DNA of 64,000 nt from Cephalopachus bancanus (lineage: Eukaryota; Chordata; Mammalia; Primates; Tarsiidae), in contig JAPVLO010000054.1 of NCBI GenBank assembly GCA_027257055.1, positions 372,001-436,000 on the forward strand, written 5' to 3'. Below, in pieces: positions 61,112 to 64,000 of this stretch; positions within the stretch are counted from its first letter, which is position 1, and each line of letters begins with the position of its first letter. A model generated the notes under the pieces. It did not search any database and was not told the origin of the DNA. It saw nothing but the letters and a program-made list of their open reading frames with translations. Both the position numbers and the translations under genes were made by a program.

Positions 61112-61522
61112 TCACAGAATCTCTATCTTGTTCCATTGGTCTATGTGCCTGTTCTTGTACCAATACCAGTCTGTTTTGATTACTGCAGCCTTATAGCAAA
61201 GTTTGAAGTCTGGAAGTATGATACTCTCTGCTTTGTTTCTTTTTTGGCTGATCACATCTCTGGTGAGATAAGGAAAGTTTTCTTGAATTATCTCCCAGAA
61301 TCCTTGTTCCAAGTTGTTCTCATTTTCCCTTTCTTCTTCTGTGATATCAATCAGGCATGGATTTGTCCTCTTGATATAATCACACATCTCTTGTAGACTT
61401 TGTTCTTTCTTTCTGAGTCTTCTTTCTTTGTTTTTTACAGATTGGGTTAATTCCATGTTCTGATTTTCAAGTTCTGAGATTCTTTCTTCAGCTAGATTAA
61501 TTCTGCTTGCCATGCTTGTCAT
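61112..61522 (-). pseudogene. In-frame L1 ORF1-ORF2 fusion frame (136 codons)
   Basis: The open frame starts in the ORF1 coiled coil ([20 protein letters not shown]) and passes [10 protein letters not shown], which ends the part shared with ORF1 of the 52.8-58.6 kb L1. At about codon 92 it continues without a stop as ORF2 C-terminal sequence ([15 protein letters not shown]). Comparison with that L1 puts the two sides about 2.9 kb apart there. The junction shows only a few bases of shared sequence and no GT-AG boundary. Confidence 0.75.
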
Positions 61523-61530
61523 ATTGTTAT

Positions 61531-61764
61531 TTATCTCCTGGATGAAATTTTTATTGTTGAAATCTGTGTTACAAGTTCATTCCTTGTTGCATCTTGTCTT
61601 TCTTGAGTCTTAGTCACTCTTTCCAACCATTCCCTTATCCCTGTCATATTTTGGGACCAGTCATTCGTGATTTCCATTGTTTGGGCACCAAGGTCTGATT
61701 TCTCAAGGGTTTTGTCTTTGGTAGACTTGTAATTGCCTGAGGTCTTCCTTTGGCTTTTCCTCAT
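61531..61764 (-). pseudogene. L1 ORF1 N-terminal piece
   Basis: An open frame of 77 codons reads MRKSQRKTSGNYKSTKDKTL and [20 protein letters not shown], the N-terminal and early coiled-coil part of L1 ORF1. It is separated from the fusion frame by a frameshift at about 61525-61560. Confidence 0.75.
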
Positions 61765-63757
61765 TTTTGACAGATCTCTTGTTTTTTTCTTTAGTTCTGT
61801 TATTCAGTGTCAGTGGGAGAGGGTTTCCCTTCTGATGTTTGCTCAATTCTCTATTCTTCCCTGATCTGGGCTGTGGATTTGTTCTATTTTGAAATAGGAT
61901 GGTGGACCTGGGAAGCTTTGCTGTCTCTTGTAGCTGTTGAAATCTGAGTAAAGTGGGGGATGGGATACTAGGTATCAGATGCTACTTGCAAATTAAAATG
62001 CTCACTTACAATGGTATGTGTTCCCTGAGATCCACTCCCCACCACCACTCTATATGATGATGCAAAGCAGAAGCCAACACACACTACAAAACAATCTGGA
62101 ATAGCAACAAAGTGGAACAAAACAAACCACAACAACAACAACGAAAACCCAAGAAAACTAAACACACACACGTGTGCCTAGTACAAAGTGAATAGAGAAG
62201 AAAGACAAAAAGACAGAAGGGGGGAGAATAAGATAAAAGAAAACAAAGGGGGATTCAGGTGGAACCCTCACACATATATTGACACAACCCCTAAACTATA
62301 AAAATAAATATAAAAAAAAGAAGAACAAATGAGCAAAAACCAGCCACAAAATCAAAAGATAAACACTTAATCATTCACATATACACATAAACAGAGAATG
62401 ACAAAAGAAGAAAGAAAAAGAAAATTTTAAAAATTTTGAGGGGGATACAGATCAAATCCTCACATACACATTCATGCACAAAGGAAAAATATTTTTAAAA
62501 TAGATGAACTAACAAACAGAAAATTTTTTAAATTAAAAAATTGAAAATTGAAAAAACAAAAACAAGCAAACAAACAAAAAATCTGTCCTCTTGTGACAGG
62601 CTCTGTAATGGTTCCTCTAATCAGGTCTCTCCTACAGAGCCACCTCTTTCACTCTCTCCTCAGAGAATGAAGCAGGAAAGGAGGGACAGTGGAAGTGGGT
62701 GGGGCTGCAGTCCTCCCCTCCCAGTCTTGTATGGTCAGGGAGATCTCTGGTGGGGATGTACAGGATAGTCTCTTCCCCAGGTATGTACTCTCACAAGGTT
62801 GCCCCAGACAGGTATACCCTGGAATGGGGTTCTCCTATTGTGACTGATGTCTAGGCTCTGTCTGGGTTTGTCCCTCTCAGTCATGGCCCAGCATTGTGGA
62901 TCTGATGTTCAGAGGATTGCTGGGGTGGAAAGGGTTTGGGTCAACCCCAGACTCATCACTGATCTCTTTGGAGTTCTTTCTCATCCTTTTCTGGCCACAC
63001 CCTTTGTCCCATGGCTGGATCAGGGTATGGAGTGGGGCACCTGGAACTCAGTACTCATCAGGTCCCTCTAAGGTTTGTGCTCTCAGGATATTTCTTCTGG
63101 ACCACAATCAAGCCCTGAGTTGTTCATCTGCCATTCACAGAAATCAGATCTCTAAACTCCATCTGCAGCCCCTTCCATCTCCCTACCAGGTACTGAAGCA
63201 GTGGGACAAAGCCCAGGGCAGTCTCTCTCCTACTTTAATGATGAGGGAGTGCCTGGGGCAATAGTTTGTCCATGCCACTTAGGCAACAAGTTGAAGGCTG
63301 CAGGTAGCTGGGAGGGGCAATGTAAATCTCTGCCCAGAAAATGACTTCAGTGGGTGGCACCTCACCAGGCATGGACTTCTCTTGGGATTTCCCGATGCTC
63401 TGTCTCTAATAATCTGATCCTGTGCTCCAGTGCATATGGTATGACAGATGATGGTATGTGCCTGGTGCCAGGCACTGGGAATCAGCTGAATTCAGTCGGC
63501 TTTTCTCAGGCACATTCCCGCAGGTAGCAGACTTTTTTTTGCATGCAATCTTGTGAGCTGCACTCTAATTTTAGGGCAGTGGAGGGTGGCAGTCACCCTC
63601 AGAGGGGTGACTTGGGTGTATGCACCCATGTCTCCTCAGACGGACTTTCACTCTTCCACCAGCACCTGCCTACTCACGCAGAGAGTCTTTATTGACACTT
63701 GCCGCCACGGAAATTCTTACAACATGACCTGTCAGCCACCATCTTAAGCTCCGTCCT

Positions 63758-64000
63758 GTTATTTTTTAAGATCGGCATTACTCTTGATTTTTAAAAGTGT
63801 TCTTATTCTTGTCTCATATTGTGAATCTTGTTTCTTTTGGTGTATCTATTAAGCTACTTTTAAAATCTTTTCTTTTTTCTAATATTTCAACCATTGTTAT
63901 TGAATATAGGTAAGTATATTTATTTTGGAATAGGTATATGTTTTGTTGCTTTGGTCTGTGAGCTCATTGAGGATTTCACCACTGTCTGGCAGTTCATACT
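63758..64000. other. Unrecognised AT-rich end of window
   Basis: I see no feature that I can support here. Confidence 0.6.

Larger units (their letters stand above)
59822..63757 (-). mobile_element. LINE-1 element, minus strand, both ends present, large internal deletion
   Basis: Read on the minus strand it begins near 63757 with GGACGGAGCTTAAGATGGTGGC, the layout of an intact L1 5' end with a YY1-like AAGATGG site. A GC-richer 5' UTR of about 1.9 kb follows (to about 61850), then the start of ORF1 (61764 down). Near 61245 ORF1 is joined to the C-terminal part of ORF2 ([33 protein letters not shown], then WHFLKELEIHLPYDPAIPLS at 60139-60369). The 3' UTR ends in A-rich sequence at about 59822. 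The ORF1 RNA-binding C-terminus, the endonuclease and the reverse transcriptase are all missing, so it cannot move on its own. Confidence 0.87.

Noticed and set aside
62541..63747. Several plus-strand open frames of 64-122 codons
   Set aside because: They lie antisense within the GC-richer 5' UTR of the minus-strand L1 and show no protein family features.

Overview
The window is mammalian genomic DNA, most likely from a primate. It is AT-rich and intron-dominated, and it holds the 3' end of PCDH15 (protocadherin-15) in sense orientation on the + strand. PCDH15 is recognised from three large terminal exons that encode the alternative cytoplasmic domains CD1, CD2 and CD3, plus a ladder of small upstream exons with consensus splice sites and matching phases. 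The youngest SINEs are 7SL-derived Alu-type dimers, which indicates a primate. Their shared private consensus (GGCTCAGCCTGTAATCCC start, ACAATAAATCAAAAAATCAGC linker, GGTGGCCGGGAGCGGCCAC in the right arm) is neither anthropoid AluS/Y nor the lemur/galago type as I remember them. A tarsier (Tarsiidae) is my best guess, from memory and unverified.

Layout. 1-23.3 kb: PCDH15 exons at 873-1031, 5102-6590 (CD1), 10784-10802, 12443-12481, 17065-17135, 18015-18123, 19313-20173 (CD2) and 22659-23210 (CD3). The 873-1031 exon ends in phase 2. It can splice to CD1, to the 19-nt exon, or directly to the 18015-18123 exon, always in frame. From 18015-18123 the transcript goes to CD2 or CD3. The three tails are unrelated in sequence, but each ends in T-x-L, a class I PDZ ligand. 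PCDH15 is the lower half of the hair-cell tip link (partner CDH23; Usher syndrome 1F/DFNB23), and the tails choose cytoplasmic partners.

23.3-40 kb: downstream DNA with no recognised gene. It contains several near-consensus Alu-type SINEs, MIR and L2 fragments, microsatellites, and a degraded retroviral relic at about 36.2-38 kb. That relic still shows an RNase H stretch and an integrase D/D/E triad with nearly exact D35E spacing. 40-63.8 kb: a LINE-1 field. It has an ancient L1M piece and a younger minus-strand L1 fragment, two plus-strand L1s in tandem (about 46.5-52.0 and 52.8-58.6 kb), and a minus-strand L1 (59.8-63.76 kb). The last keeps both ends but has an internal deletion that fuses ORF1 in frame to the C-terminal end of ORF2.

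I see no tRNA, rRNA, CRISPR array, prokaryotic operon or intact mobile-element coding set. The observations most worth following up are the phase-locked cassette exons of PCDH15, the tRNA-like promoter boxes of the SINE family, the retroviral pol relic, and the ORF1-ORF2 fusion L1.
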